From NCBI RefSeq assembly GCF_014596445.1, contig NZ_MECL01000211.1, positions 1 to 64,000 on the forward strand: a DNA stretch of 64,000 bases, given 5' to 3'. The notes beneath the pieces are model-generated. The model did not search any database, was not told the DNA's origin, and saw only the letters and a program-made list of their open reading frames with translations. This DNA comes from Streptomyces sp. CBMA29. GTDB lineage: Bacteria > Actinomycetota > Actinomycetes > Streptomycetales > Streptomycetaceae. Below are positions 58,471 through 64,000 of this stretch, piece after piece. Numbering within the stretch: the stretch's first letter is position 1; each line of letters opens with the position of its first letter. The translations under genes and the position numbers were made by a program.

Positions 58471-58880
58471 GAGGCGTCCTTGGTGTGGGTGAGGTGGGCG
58501 GTCACGGTGTGGCCGTGCTGGTCGCCGCGGGTTTCGACGTGGTGGGCGAGGGCGGTGACCATGGCCAGGCCGCGGCCGTGGGTGTCCTCGGCGTCGGGGT
58601 GCTCGACGGTCGGTGCGCTCTTCGTACCCCCGGAGTCGGTCACCGAGATGGAAACCACCGCGGGGGAGACGGCGAGGCTGACGTGGAAGGCCCCCATGCC
58701 TCCGCTGGCGGTGTGGAGCACGGCGTTCGCGCTCAACTCGGTGACGATCAGCGCCGCGTCGTCCGCATAGGGGGAATCGCGCAGGACATCGCGGGTCCAG
58801 CGGCGTACGCGGCCAACTTCTTCGGGTGAACCCGGGCAAGTCAGTCCCCAGACTCGCGGACTACTCATATACTCGTGCAT
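58467..58880 (-). CDS. HATPase (anti-sigma-type) ATP-binding protein
   Basis: A ~137-residue GHKL ATPase domain resembling RsbW-type serine kinases: ADDAALIVTELSANAVLHTA (N box), VSISVTDSGGTKSAPTV (G1-like box) and EDTHGRGLAMVTALAHHV (G2 box). It could bind a sigma factor or anti-anti-sigma protein, though many stand-alone Streptomyces versions have no known partner. Starts ATG 58910, 58880 and 58868 are in frame; 58880 follows AGAAAG. The operator-like site at 58863-58886 overlaps the start region, so the GntR repressor probably controls it. Confidence 0.78.
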   Translation of the reverse strand: MHEYMSSPRVWGLTCPGSPEEVGRVRRWTRDVLRDSPYADDAALIVTELSANAVLHTASGGMGAFHVSLAVSPAVVSISVTDSGGTKSAPTVEHPDAEDTHGRGLAMVTALAHHVETRGDQHGHTVTAHLTHTKDAS

Positions 58881-58886
58881 ACAAGT
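58863..58886. promoter_or_regulatory. GntR/KorSA-like operator candidate 1
   Basis: ACTCATATACTCGTGCATAC plus AAGT, related to the sites at 59413, 60300 and 60374 by shared ACTC/ACTT-GT(CTAGA)-CGAGT elements. It covers the start of the HATPase gene. Confidence 0.5.
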
Positions 58887-58926
58887 TGCTTTCTGCTGAT
58901 GGGCGGCCATGTGCGAAGGGGTCGAG

Positions 58927-59358
58927 CTAGACGAGTTTGACGCCGTCGTGCGCGCGCACGGCCGGCGGGGACATCGCGTCCAGGGCGTCGAGCACGCGGA
59001 TCGCGTACGCCTCGTCCGCGAGTTCGGAGACTTCGTCCCGAGTGGCCCAGCGCAGAGCGCTGGTTTCACTGCCGGTGGTCGGGTGGCCGTCGATCGCCTC
59101 GCAGCGGAACACGAGCGAGACGATCAGACCGGTCATGTTCTTGTAGACACCTGTGAGGGTGACGGCCGCGGCGATCTTGACGCCGGTCTCCTCCAGGATT
59201 TCGCGCTGGAGCGCTTCAGGGATGGTCTCGCCTGCCTCCAGGACTCCGCCGGGCGGTTCCCAGTGGCCGTTGTCGCGGCGCCTGATCAGGAGGACGCGAC
59301 CGGCGTCATCGACGATGACCCCGGCGACGCTCACGGAGTGCGGGCGCTCGATCGGCAC
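58927..59358 (-). CDS. NUDIX hydrolase
   Basis: A 143-residue NUDIX domain. The catalytic box is complete: GGVLEAGETIPEALQ followed by REILEETGV (G-x5-E-x7-REUxEExGU). The strand SVSVAGVIVDDAGRVLLIRR precedes it. It hydrolyses a nucleoside-diphosphate-linked compound, identity unknown. The GTG at 59358 is the start. It lies divergently beside the GntR repressor gene, an arrangement common to the regulatory modules of actinomycete integrative elements (as with Pif next to KorSA in pSAM2). Confidence 0.9.
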   Translation of the reverse strand: MPIERPHSVSVAGVIVDDAGRVLLIRRRDNGHWEPPGGVLEAGETIPEALQREILEETGVKIAAAVTLTGVYKNMTGLIVSLVFRCEAIDGHPTTGSETSALRWATRDEVSELADEAYAIRVLDALDAMSPPAVRAHDGVKLV

Positions 59359-59412
59359 GTACCTGATCCTCTCGGGTGGCTAGGCTGCCCACCGTAGCAA
59401 CAAAGGTCGGCC

Positions 59413-59436
59413 ACTCGTCTAGATATCTAAAGGAGT
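59413..59436 (+). promoter_or_regulatory. GntR/KorSA-like operator candidate 2 (autoregulation)
   Basis: ACTCGTCTAGATATCTAAAG plus GAGT lies immediately before the repressor ATG at 59441 and includes its AAGGAG ribosome binding site. TCTAGA and AGATATCT are overlapping palindromes. Binding would block expression of the repressor gene itself. Confidence 0.6.
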
Positions 59437-59440
59437 ACGC

Positions 59441-60229
59441 ATGCCCGTTCTTCCCTCCGGCGTCCTGGGGGCGCTGGACCCGACGAGCGACCGCGCGGTG
59501 TTCCGCCAGATCGCCGACCAGTTGCGCGAAGCGATCGACAAGGGCAAGTTCGCCGAGGGCGACAAGCTGCCGTCCGAGACGGAGTTGGTCGAGCACTACG
59601 GCGTCTCCCGGATGACGGTACGGAACTCCCTGTCCGTCCTTCAGGGCGAGGGCCTGGTGGTCTCCGAGCACGGTAAGGGCGTCTTCGTACGGCCCCGCCC
59701 GCCCGTGCGGCGCCTCGCCTCCGACCGATTCGCCCGCCGCCACCGCGAACAGGGCAAGTCCGCGTTCATCGTGGAGGCCGACGCGGCGGGCAGCCACCCC
59801 ACCGTGGACAGCCTGGAGATCAAGGAAGAACGGCCGAGCCAGGACATCGCCACCCGGCTCGGCGGCCCCCGTCGCGTACTGGCCCGGCGCCGCCGCTATC
59901 TCCTCGACGGGCGCCCGGTCGAGTTCGCCACGTCATACCTCCCGCTCGACCTCGCCCGTGGCACCCCCATCGCCGAGCCGAACCCCGGCCCCGGTGGCAT
60001 CTACGCCCGCCTCGAAGAACTGGGCCACCGCCTCGACCACTTCGAGGAGGAGATCCGCGCCCGGATGCCCGCACCGAGTGAGGTCAAGACGCTCCAGCTC
60101 GCGTCCGGCGTGCCGGTGATCCATCTGGTCCGCACGGCGTTCGACACCGAGGGACGCGCCGTCGAGGTTTGCGACACGGTGATGGCGGCGGACGCGTACG
60201 TGCTGGCATACCAGCTTCCAGCCACGTGA
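59441..60229 (+). CDS. GntR-family repressor with UTRA domain (KorSA-like)
   Basis: A 262-residue HutC/FarR-type regulator. The N-terminal winged helix has VFRQIADQLREAIDKGKFAE, GDKLPSETELVEHYGVSRMT and VRNSLSVLQGEGLVVSEHGK. The UTRA ligand domain (about 90-255) includes RRVLARRRRYLLDGRPVEFA and RARMPAPSEVKTLQLASGVP. In pSAM2-type elements KorSA represses replication and transfer genes. Four operator-like sites around this gene fit that role. Intact and well preserved although the functions it would repress are largely gone. Confidence 0.88.
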   Translation: MPVLPSGVLGALDPTSDRAVFRQIADQLREAIDKGKFAEGDKLPSETELVEHYGVSRMTVRNSLSVLQGEGLVVSEHGKGVFVRPRPPVRRLASDRFARRHREQGKSAFIVEADAAGSHPTVDSLEIKEERPSQDIATRLGGPRRVLARRRRYLLDGRPVEFATSYLPLDLARGTPIAEPNPGPGGIYARLEELGHRLDHFEEEIRARMPAPSEVKTLQLASGVPVIHLVRTAFDTEGRAVEVCDTVMAADAYVLAYQLPAT

Positions 60230-60299
60230 CCTGGGCGGATGGTGTCGCGACACGGGCCGGGCCGGCCCAACTCCCGTGACTCGTACGCCTTCTCGGCAA

Positions 60300-60319
60300 A
60301 CTCATATAGACGAGTAGCC
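60300..60319. promoter_or_regulatory. GntR/KorSA-like operator candidate 3
   Basis: ACTCATATAGACGAGTAGCC, in the region between the repressor stop and the decayed pre-transfer gene. It shares the ACTCATATA half with site 1 and the GACGAGTAG half with the others. Confidence 0.55.
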
Positions 60320-60373
60320 AGGCTGTGTGGCACAGTGGTTCTCGTGCCCGGTTCTTCGGGTGCACAGAACGAC

Positions 60374-60392
60374 ACTTGTCTAGACGACTAGC
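60374..60392. promoter_or_regulatory. GntR/KorSA-like operator candidate 4
   Basis: ACTTGTCTAGACGACTAGC, centred on TCTAGA, 24 bases before the TTG start of the decayed gene. With site 3 it forms a pair 74 bases apart on the promoter that would have driven the transfer operon. Confidence 0.6.
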
Positions 60393-60415
60393 TGTCATGA
60401 GTGTAGGAGAAAGCG

Positions 60416-60762
60416 TTGCGTTCCATCCGTGTGGAGACCTCGGCGCAACGATCCTGCTGACCGAAGCTCCGGAAACGAAGATCAAGGACTGACAGACCGG
60501 GGAGGTCGCCATCGACGCGAACAGCGGTGAGCCGCTGATGACGGTCGGCGTGGTCTACATCGAGGACAAAGAGTCCTCGCTGCTCGAGGTGACCATCCCG
60601 CAAAGCAGTGTGGGCGAGGGGCTGGCCCTCGGCGCTCCGGTCGCGCTGCCGGGACTGGTGGCCCGGCCGTGGGAGAGCACGTTCAACGGGCAGCAGCGGC
60701 ACGGGATCGCCTTCCGCGCCGCCGTCGCCCCTGCCACCTTCCCGGCCCAGGTGGGAGTCTGA
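60416..60762 (+). pseudogene. Decayed AICE gene preceding the transfer gene (frameshift plus stop)
   Basis: Starting at a TTG with AGGAGA upstream, the frame gives (M)RSIRVETSA and then shifts by one base near 60445. The other frame gives ATILLTEAPETKIKD, a TGA at 60490, then QTGEVAIDANSGEPLMTVGV and a clean end with ARPWESTFNGQQRHGIAFRA. Joined, these match a ~115-residue protein that recalls the small gene usually placed before FtsK/Tra in Streptomyces integrative elements (K-D-R-x-T-G-E expected where D-stop-Q-T-G-E is found). Two lesions make it non-functional; the ATG at 60538 could still give a C-terminal fragment. Confidence 0.75.
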
Positions 60763-60766
60763 GTCC

Positions 60767-61555
60767 GTGTCGGACCTGATGACGCTGGTGGAGGTGGGTG
60801 GTGCCGTCACGGCTGTTGGTGGGGGTGCCGCCTACCTGCGGGCCGCGCTGTCGCACGCCGTGATGGAAGAGGAGATCGGCAAGAACGTTGCCAAGCTGGT
60901 GACCGTGCCCAAGCCGCGCCGCCGGAAGATCAAGCCGTGGTCGGTGGTGGAAGCGGGGCGGTTCCTCGAACACGTCGCGCGCACCGATGATCCGCTGTGC
61001 GCGGCCTGGGTGCTGGTCCTGGTGCTGGGGCTATGCCGTGGTGAAGTCCTGGGCCTGACGTGGAAGTCGATCGACTTCGAGGCCGGGGAGCTGTACGTCG
61101 ACCACCAGATCCAGCGCGCTGGCCGGGAGATCCTGCACCGCGAGACCAAGACGGAGGACTCCGACGACTTCCTGCCGCTGCCGGAGCTGTGCCTGTCGGC
61201 ACTACGACAGCGCCGCGAACAGCAGCTCAAGCACAAGAAGCAGGCGGGGGAGCTGTGGCAGGACAGCCGGGAGCTGGTGTTCACCACGAAGTTCGGCACG
61301 CCGATCGAGCCGGGCAACATGACGCGCATGTTCGCCGGCCGGGCCCGCCACGCTGGGGTCCGCGCGATCCCGCTGCGGAACACCCGCCACACGTGCAGCT
61401 CGCTCCTGGTCGCCCTCAAGGTCCATCCGAAGGTGGCGCAGCGGATCCTTCGGCATTCGCAGATCGCCATGACGATGGAGGTCTACGCGGAAGCGAGTGA
61501 GGAAGAGGTGCGGGACGCGCTGCGGCAGCTCTCGGAAGCCATGGGAAACGGCTGA
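60767..61555 (+). CDS. Chimeric gene: Tra(FtsK)-like N-terminus fused to tyrosine integrase C-terminus
   Basis: A 262-residue frame. Residues 1-24 (MSDLMTLVEVGGAVTAVGGG, AAYL) match what I recall as the start of the FtsK/SpoIIIE-type transfer protein, which normally follows the upstream gene. From about residue 25 (RAALSHAVMEEEIGKNVAKL) it is the C-terminal two thirds of a phage/AICE integrase: box I Arg91 (LGLCRGEVLGL), Arg207 (NTRHTC), His230 and the nucleophile Tyr240 (MTMEVYAEAS). Box II, normally H-x-x-R, reads R204-N-T-R207. The N-terminal arm-binding domain is missing. An internal deletion best explains the fusion. Confidence 0.8.
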   Translation: MSDLMTLVEVGGAVTAVGGGAAYLRAALSHAVMEEEIGKNVAKLVTVPKPRRRKIKPWSVVEAGRFLEHVARTDDPLCAAWVLVLVLGLCRGEVLGLTWKSIDFEAGELYVDHQIQRAGREILHRETKTEDSDDFLPLPELCLSALRQRREQQLKHKKQAGELWQDSRELVFTTKFGTPIEPGNMTRMFAGRARHAGVRAIPLRNTRHTCSSLLVALKVHPKVAQRILRHSQIAMTMEVYAEASEEEVRDALRQLSEAMGNG

Positions 61556-61583
61556 CCAGCGATGACGATCCAGTAATGAGAAC

Positions 61584-61610
61584 AGGCCCCCGGGATGATT
61601 CCGGGGGCCT
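61584..61610 (+). terminator. Terminator after the integrase
   Basis: A perfect 10-bp stem (AGGCCCCCGG and complement) with a 7-base loop, between the integrase stop and the convergent CPCC gene. Confidence 0.8.
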
Positions 61611-61625
61611 CGGCACGCCCACATC

Positions 61626-61958
61626 TCAGACCGGTGGGTACTCCTCGGGAAGCGGATCGCGGACGAATGGCACACACCGTTCCTCGCTGGCCCCGAACCG
61701 GGCGAAGTTCTGGCGGGCCTCGCTCAGGCTCCATCCCCGGTTGGGCCCGCCTCGCGCCTCGTCCGCGTCGTGGTCGTCCTGGCCGTCGTCCTCCCAGAAG
61801 CACACCGGGCAGATCTCGTACATTCCGAGTTCGCCAAGGGTGACGAACAAGCAGCAGGGGCACCTGTACGGGCCACCATCGGGGCCACCTTGCACGTTGA
61901 CGAAGGTCACCCCGCCACCTTGCAGGAGCGCGGTTCCGGCCGCGAACGCTTTACGCAT
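61626..61958 (-). CDS. CPCC family cysteine-rich protein
   Basis: A 110-residue protein matching the Cys_rich_CPCC family: YRCPCCLFVTLGELGMYEIC, PVCFWEDDGQDDHDADEARG and GPNRGWSLSEARQNFARFGA. Cysteines C33, C35, C36, C50 and C53 probably bind zinc. Function is unknown. It lies between the integrase and the right repeat, a position where small mobile cargo genes often accumulate. The ATG at 61958 begins with a basic, hydrophobic lead of ~30 residues that is longer than in most relatives. Confidence 0.88.
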   Translation of the reverse strand: MRKAFAAGTALLQGGGVTFVNVQGGPDGGPYRCPCCLFVTLGELGMYEICPVCFWEDDGQDDHDADEARGGPNRGWSLSEARQNFARFGASEERCVPFVRDPLPEEYPPV

Positions 61959-61981
61959 CCGCGCACTGGCCGATTGCGGGC

Positions 61982-62007
61982 GGTTGCTGTACTTCGCTGC
62001 TGTACGG
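61982..62007 (+). repeat. Integrase arm-type repeats, right end
   Basis: GTTGCTGTACTTCGCTGCTG plus TA, matching the block at 55646-55667 in the same orientation, ten bases before the right 82-bp repeat. Confidence 0.65.
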
Positions 62008-62016
62008 CACGAAAAA

Positions 62017-62098
62017 GGCCCCCAGGGACGAATCCCTGGGGGCCTTTGACCTGCTGTGCACTCGGCAGGATTCGAACCTGCAACCTTCTGATCCGTAG
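62017..62098 (-). repeat. attR-like direct repeat: tRNA-Arg 3' half plus terminator (copy 2)
   Basis: The same 82 bases as 55481-55562 with two differences, which change the ACCA at the acceptor end to ACAG. Again the tRNA starts only at the anticodon loop; the sequence to the right (GTCTGGGCAGATCC) is not a tRNA 5' half, so this is not a functional tRNA gene. Confidence 0.88.
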
Positions 62099-62433
62099 GT
62101 CTGGGCAGATCCCTGCTCAGGAAACGTTCGCCCAGTTCGCTCGGGTGTGGACGGCAGTGGCGGGTGGCCGTTGTGCGGTGGCGTTGCCGTCAGGGTTGCC
62201 GTCAAGTTCAGCCCAAGTCGGGGCGGTCGCGGCGCTCAAGGAAATGGTCGATCCGGGGCCGTTGGGTGTGGTGGATCGGCAGGGCGCGCAACTCGTCACG
62301 GGCCATGAAACAGAGTTCGACGGCTTCGCGCCCGGAAAGGCGAGCGACCCCGTACCGGCAGACGGGGAGAGGCGCCGGTACGGGGGTGCTGCGGTGCTGC
62401 CCTTACCCGGGAACGGCAGCCATCGGGATGGTC
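62099..62433. other. Left end of a probable second element: arm repeats and a possible gene remnant
   Basis: GTTGCCGTCA occurs twice (62183 and 62195) 85 bases right of copy 2, the same relative place as the GTTGCTGTA pair of the first element. On the minus strand a frame ending at 62208 gives EAVELCFMARDELRALPIHH, TQRPRIDHFLERRDRPDLG; it looks like real protein sequence but has no good start and a stop just upstream, so it is probably a fragment. Nothing else is seen. Confidence 0.5.
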
Positions 62434-62646
62434 TCAGTTCACGCGTTCTAGCTGATCGGGGTCGGTGGTCCACTCGACTCCGCCCTTGGCGGGAGCGAGG
62501 TAGGCGAGCGTTCCTGTGCGCATCTGCGGGGCGTTGCCGTATGGGTCGCCGGGGTCCATGAGGTCCCGCAGGATTCCCACGCGGCCGGTCGCCAGGTCGC
62601 GCACCGTGGTGCCGAACGGGATGCGGGCAGGTGTGTCGTCGTTCAC
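62434..62646 (-). CDS. Small hypothetical protein, second element
   Basis: A 70-residue protein: RIPFGTTVRDLATGRVGILR, DLMDPGDPYGNAPQMRTGTL, APAKGGVEWTTDPDQLERV. It looks like a small beta-rich (SH3-like) domain with conserved glycines. No family is recognised; very similar short proteins accompany helix-turn-helix/TPR regulators in Streptomyces elements. The GTG at 62646 overlaps the upstream stop (GTGA). Confidence 0.65.
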   Translation of the reverse strand: MNDDTPARIPFGTTVRDLATGRVGILRDLMDPGDPYGNAPQMRTGTLAYLAPAKGGVEWTTDPDQLERVN

Positions 62647-62882
62647 CGCGTGCCCCCGTCCGTGGACGCGTCGATGCGCGCACTGCGGTAGTCGTCCCAC
62701 AGGCTCCTGCCGGTCGGGCAGCCGTGCTCCGCCGTGCCGGACGCCACGCACGAAGTGCAGCGTCGGGCGTGCTTGACCCATGTGTCGTAGGTCGTCTGCA
62801 TCGTCGATCCCGGGTATGCCTGGGCACTCCTCAACTGCCGTGCGGTCACGTAGGGAGGGGAGCCGTTGCCGGAAACGCTCAT
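62643..62882 (-). CDS. Small cysteine-motif protein, second element
   Basis: A 79-residue protein with a possible zinc-binding pattern H-x4-C-x2-C-x9-C: YDTWVKHARRCTSCVASGTA, EHGCPTGRSLWDDYRSARI. Function unknown. The ATG at 62882 overlaps the stop of the preceding gene, and its own stop overlaps the next gene, so three minus-strand genes form one unit. Confidence 0.68.
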   Translation of the reverse strand: MSVSGNGSPPYVTARQLRSAQAYPGSTMQTTYDTWVKHARRCTSCVASGTAEHGCPTGRSLWDDYRSARIDASTDGGTR

Positions 62883-63181
62883 CGCGCCGCCCCCCCGACC
62901 GGGGGACAGGCGTCTGATGGCATGTCGCTCGACTCGGACACGTAGGGACGTACGAGCGCGCTGAGGTCTTCCCAGTCCTCCGGCGCGAACCAGTCACCGC
63001 GCGCCTGCGGCTGCGGCTGCCAGGACTCCGCCGGGGGTACCTGGCCGCACCTCAACTTGCGCCGCCTACGCCCCGCCTCGACGTCCAGCCGCCACCCCTT
63101 CGACGTCCCCCGACCGACGCCGAGCGCTTGGTCGACGCCACCGTGCCTGCCGGGCGTACGTGGCCCTAACAGCAGGACCAT
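62879..63181 (-). CDS. Hypothetical protein, second element (start uncertain)
   Basis: About 100 residues from the ATG at 63181: MVLLLGPRTPGRHGGVDQAL, then a basic GWRLDVEAGRRRRKLRCGQV and WFAPEDWEDLSALVRPYVSE near the C-terminus. The last part looks like a genuine folded segment; the first is GC-driven and less certain. The frame stays open to 63316. No family is recognised. It lies divergently from the helix-turn-helix regulator gene at 63400. Confidence 0.45.
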   Translation of the reverse strand: MVLLLGPRTPGRHGGVDQALGVGRGTSKGWRLDVEAGRRRRKLRCGQVPPAESWQPQPQARGDWFAPEDWEDLSALVRPYVSESSDMPSDACPPVGGAAR

Positions 63182-63184
63182 CAC

Positions 63185-63399
63185 CCATTCAGGGAGTCGT
63201 GATAAGTATTTCAAGGCTGCCTGCTTCCTCAGATGGTCCACGCCCCCGGGCCGTTCACGCGGTTGCGGGGGTCCGTGTGTCTGACAACGCTGCCGGGCGA
63301 GGCAGAAGCGCACCACGGCAGAAGTGCTGCATTTCTGCGGCGTGTTGGCTGCACGGGGTACCCTGAGCAGCGAAGACGGAACCCGGACGGAGTACGGGC
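63185..63399. promoter_or_regulatory. Divergent promoter region of the second element's regulator
   Basis: An AT-richer stretch (AAGTATTTCAAGGC near 63205) and an inverted repeat GCAGAA-N9-TTCTGC (63318-63338) lie between the minus-strand unit and the regulator gene. The repeat is a plausible operator for that regulator. Confidence 0.45.
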
Positions 63400-64000
63400 A
63401 TGGCAGTCAAGCGAGATCGCCTAGCAGGACGTCGGAAAGCGTGCGGTTACAGTCAAGAGCGGTTCGGCGAAGCGCTGAAAGTGGATCGCACTACAGTGCA
63501 ACGGTGGGAACGCGGCGAAGTCGATCCGCAGCCATATCAGCGCCCGAAAATGGCAAAGCTTCTACAGCTCACTTCGAAAGAGCTGGATGAGCTACTTGTA
63601 TCCAATACACTCATGCCTGCGTCGGTGAATCCGTGGATTCTCAGTGACACCGAGAATCATGACGATGAATTGGAAGCCTGGGAGTTGGCGCGTCGCGTAC
63701 AGGCAAGCGACGTAGGTAAAGAGACGCTTGACCGCCTTGAGCTAGCCTTTGATGAATTGGCTACGGTCTATCCCAAATCCCCTCCACAGGATCTCTTGCA
63801 GCGGGTAAGGCGGCATTCAGCCTATGTGGCGCGCCTGCTTGACGCTAAAAAAACCCTGGCTGAGCATCGGCGCTTGTTGGTCGTCGGAGGTTGGCTGTCC
63901 CTGTTGGGCGCCACAGTTCATATTGATCTGAAGCAAAATGATGCAGCAACGGCACGCCTGCAAACGGCTGCCACCCTCGCCCGCCAGGCGGAGCACCCGG
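63400..64000 (+). CDS. Helix-turn-helix/TPR-like regulator (3' end beyond window)
   Basis: Open from the ATG at 63400 to the right edge (at least 200 residues). The first ~65 residues are an XRE-type helix-turn-helix: MAVKRDRLAGRRKACGYSQE, RFGEALKVDRTTVQRWERGE, then KMAKLLQLTSKELDELL. After a linker it continues as helical repeats (ARRVQASDVGKETLDRLELA, LLDAKKTLAEHRRLLVVGGW, AATARLQTAATLARQAEHP), the TPR-like layout of many Streptomyces regulators. The low GC and frequent A/T third positions differ sharply from the chromosome, marking it as transferred DNA. Confidence 0.85.
   Translation, partial: MAVKRDRLAGRRKACGYSQERFGEALKVDRTTVQRWERGEVDPQPYQRPKMAKLLQLTSKELDELLVSNTLMPASVNPWILSDTENHDDELEAWELARRVQASDVGKETLDRLELAFDELATVYPKSPPQDLLQRVRRHSAYVARLLDAKKTLAEHRRLLVVGGWLSLLGATVHIDLKQNDAATARLQTAATLARQAEHP

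Overview
The window is very GC-rich. It carries a chaplin, a MelC1/MelC2 tyrosinase pair, a tandem pair of SigB/SigF-type sigma factors, an F420-type (PPOX) oxidoreductase, a LytR_C protein, DUF5949 and DUF6907 proteins, and many secreted proteins with Ala/Pro/Thr-rich tails. Together these point to a Streptomyces (or very close actinomycete) chromosome.

Layout. (1) Positions 2-9697, + strand: a tightly overlapping exopolysaccharide operon (priming sugar transferase, Wzy-like polymerase/ligase, MurJ-like flippase, polysaccharide deacetylase, GT4 glycosyltransferase, Wzz-like chain-length protein, BcsL/FemAB-like GNAT protein). A secreted GH26-like glycoside hydrolase faces it from the other strand. 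(2) 11.9-18.3 kb: melC1-melC2, a short chaplin, several small secreted proteins, a lipoprotein beta-propeller, DUF5949 and DUF1992 proteins. (3) 18.4-27.5 kb: PAS-GAF-SpoIIE phosphatase, proline iminopeptidase behind a perfect 14-bp palindrome, GNAT, HerA-like ATPase, VapB-like and LytR_C proteins, upp, tadA with its partner protein, and tRNA-Ser(CGA). (4) 27.6-37.7 kb: Uma2-family protein, secreted phospholipase C, Dabb protein, two SigB-type sigma factors, MarR plus a 14-TM exporter, PPOX oxidoreductase. (5) 37.8-50.5 kb, - strand: two regulatory-export units. One is response regulator, kinase, lipoprotein, HlyD-like adaptor, ABC ATPase and FtsX permease. The other is response regulator, kinase, GT2-GtrA and a PMT-type glycosyltransferase. 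(6) 50.8-55.3 kb: MEDS-STAS protein, variant cytidine deaminase, truncated Ada-AlkA, AraC regulator, alpha/beta hydrolase.

(7) 55.26-64.0 kb is accessory DNA. Two 82-bp direct repeats (55481-55562 and 62017-62098, 80/82 identical) each carry the 3' half of a tRNA-Arg gene plus its terminator. They bracket a 6.5-kb decayed integrative element of the actinomycete AICE type. It keeps the regulatory module (DUF6907, small ORF, HATPase, NUDIX, GntR/KorSA-like repressor with four related operator-like sites) and the integrase C-terminus. Its conjugation, replication and excision block is gone: a large deletion has fused the first ~24 codons of what looks like the FtsK/Tra gene to an N-truncated tyrosine recombinase, and the gene just upstream has a frameshift and a stop codon. 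Neither repeat is followed by the tRNA 5' half, and a second set of arm-like repeats starts just beyond copy 2. This implies a tandem array of elements whose intact tRNA lies beyond the right edge. A sortase remnant lies at the left junction.

A second theme is low-complexity DNA. In-frame hexamer, 33-bp, 207-bp and ~150-bp repeats build long tails and linkers in many otherwise ordinary genes, most strikingly a ~280-residue Ala/Gly/Pro/Glu tail on an ABC transporter ATPase.
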